A stretch of 6,315 nucleotides of DNA from Methanobacteriota archaeon. Lineage in GTDB: Archaea; Thermoplasmatota; Poseidoniia; Poseidoniales; Poseidoniaceae. The stretch covers positions 2,034 to 8,348 of the forward strand of contig WTIV01000134.1 of assembly GCA_011525095.1 (NCBI GenBank), read 5' to 3'. The translations under genes were made by a program, and so were the position numbers. Position 1 is the first letter of the stretch. Every line of letters begins with the position of its first letter. Positions 5,826 to 6,315 of the stretch are shown piece by piece. The notes under the pieces were generated by a model. That model was not told the origin of the DNA. It made no database searches and saw nothing but the letters and a program-made list of their open reading frames with translations.

Positions 5826-6315
5826 GTGACTGAAGAGAAGACATCTTCTGGTGACAAAATACGCGAAGCGTATCGCGATTTAGTCAAATTACAGCAACAG
5901 GGAGACCCAGGTTCAGTAACACTTGTGATTGGAATCATATTGTTGCTAATGCCATTTCTTTCTTACCCATTCATTAGCGGCGGTTCATCTTGCACGGGTT
6001 ATTGTGGATTTGGAGTTATTTTTTTCATGCTCGGTGCAATGGCGGTTTGTGGCATGATTTCTCTCATATTCTTTAGCATAAGTAGAAGTCAAAGTTCGAA
6101 GTACAATGCTGAGAAAAAAGAAAAAATGTCTCAGCTGATAGAATTGGTAGAGGTTCCAGAAGACAAGTTGAAGCCACTGATTAGTCAAGCATCCCGTGAA
6201 AATTACGTAATCAAATATGCAGAAACAAAGCACCCCGTACTAAATCAGGAAACCAAGAAAACCACACCATCACAAACCGTGATGGTGTGGTTTTCTTGGT
6301 TTCCTGATTTAGTAC
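5826..6315 (+). CDS. Unrecognised small protein with two membrane helices, open at the window end
   Basis: I do not recognise a family. From the GTG at 5826 the frame is open for 163 codons to the window edge; the last in-frame stop upstream is the TGA at 5754. The predicted order is a charged N-terminus with an amphipathic-looking stretch (DKIREAYRDLVKLQQQ, 10-25), a first hydrophobic helix at about 31-50, a short loop with two cysteines (C56, C60), a second helix at about 61-85, then a charged, probably helical cytosolic tail rich in Lys and Glu. The start is uncertain: there is no ATG in frame before the first helix and no clear ribosome binding site. From residue 138 the frame enters a perfect inverted repeat, and residues from 152 on come from its second arm. 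They turn abruptly aromatic (VMVWFSWFP) and are probably not real protein. The gene may be independent of nrdA, given the 126-base gap. Confidence 0.6.
   Translation, partial: MTEEKTSSGDKIREAYRDLVKLQQQGDPGSVTLVIGIILLLMPFLSYPFISGGSSCTGYCGFGVIFFMLGAMAVCGMISLIFFSISRSQSSKYNAEKKEKMSQLIELVEVPEDKLKPLISQASRENYVIKYAETKHPVLNQETKKTTPSQTVMVWFSWFPDLV
6237..6315. repeat. Perfect inverted repeat, two 37-base arms around a 5-base loop, at the window end
   Basis: Bases 6237-6273 are the exact reverse complement of 6279-6315, with loop AAACC between them. The right arm ends on the last base, so the repeat may extend further. The inner 16 pairs (AAAACCACACCATCAC and partner, the second arm ending in TTTT) resemble a bidirectional intrinsic terminator. 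However, the outer 21 pairs are also perfect, and the structure lies inside an open reading frame. A fold-back artefact of assembly or whole-genome amplification is the likelier cause. Confidence 0.95.

Noticed and set aside
5985..6233. Minus-strand 82-codon frame rich in Phe, Tyr and His
   Set aside because: It is the antisense of the two-helix membrane protein frame, with low-complexity aromatic runs that are expected from the complement of AT-rich and Lys/Glu codons.
6237..6315. Terminal inverted repeat of a transposon
   Set aside because: The arms face each other across five bases with no transposase or target duplication. This is a hairpin, not the two ends of an element.
1..6315. CRISPR array, tRNA, rRNA, phage or defence genes
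   Set aside because: No spaced direct repeats, cloverleaf-like segments or matching protein motifs were found by eye on either strand; nearly all the length is explained by the genes listed.

Overview
The window looks like a piece of a prokaryotic chromosome, probably a short contig or a contig end. It is densely packed, has Shine-Dalgarno-like sites before several starts, and is open at both ends. The organism cannot be fixed from the sequence alone. The ribonucleotide reductase (RNR) is strikingly close to the eukaryotic-type class Ia enzyme, and intergenic regions hold TATA-like elements. Both suggest an archaeon, for example a marine euryarchaeal lineage. A bacterium with a eukaryote-like RNR remains possible.

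Layout: positions 1-1967 are an apparent three-gene minus-strand operon, transcribed dut, lipB, then a class I/II aminotransferase that runs off the left edge. Positions 1968-2209 are a 242-bp divergent control region with a 12-bp TATA-like palindrome, a second TATA-like site, a 10-bp GC-rich palindrome and a strong ribosome binding site. Positions 2210-5699 carry nrdB then nrdA on the plus strand, the two chains of a complete class Ia RNR with all key metal, radical and thiol residues present. A 126-bp spacer with a weak stem-loop follows. From 5826 an unrecognised two-helix membrane protein gene reads open to the right edge.

The central genes make biochemical sense together. RNR makes deoxynucleotides from ribonucleotides, and dUTPase removes the dUTP that results and supplies dUMP for dTMP synthesis. 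They are transcribed divergently from one control region. LipB (lipoyl attachment) and the aminotransferase appear to be carried behind dut with no obvious pathway link.

The oddest feature is at the right end. The last 79 bases are a perfect inverted repeat of two 37-base arms around a 5-base loop, ending exactly on the last base. It lies inside the open reading frame of the membrane protein. It is either a very long natural hairpin or, more likely, a fold-back assembly or amplification artefact, so the last residues of that ORF should not be trusted. I found no convincing new defence or mobile system here.
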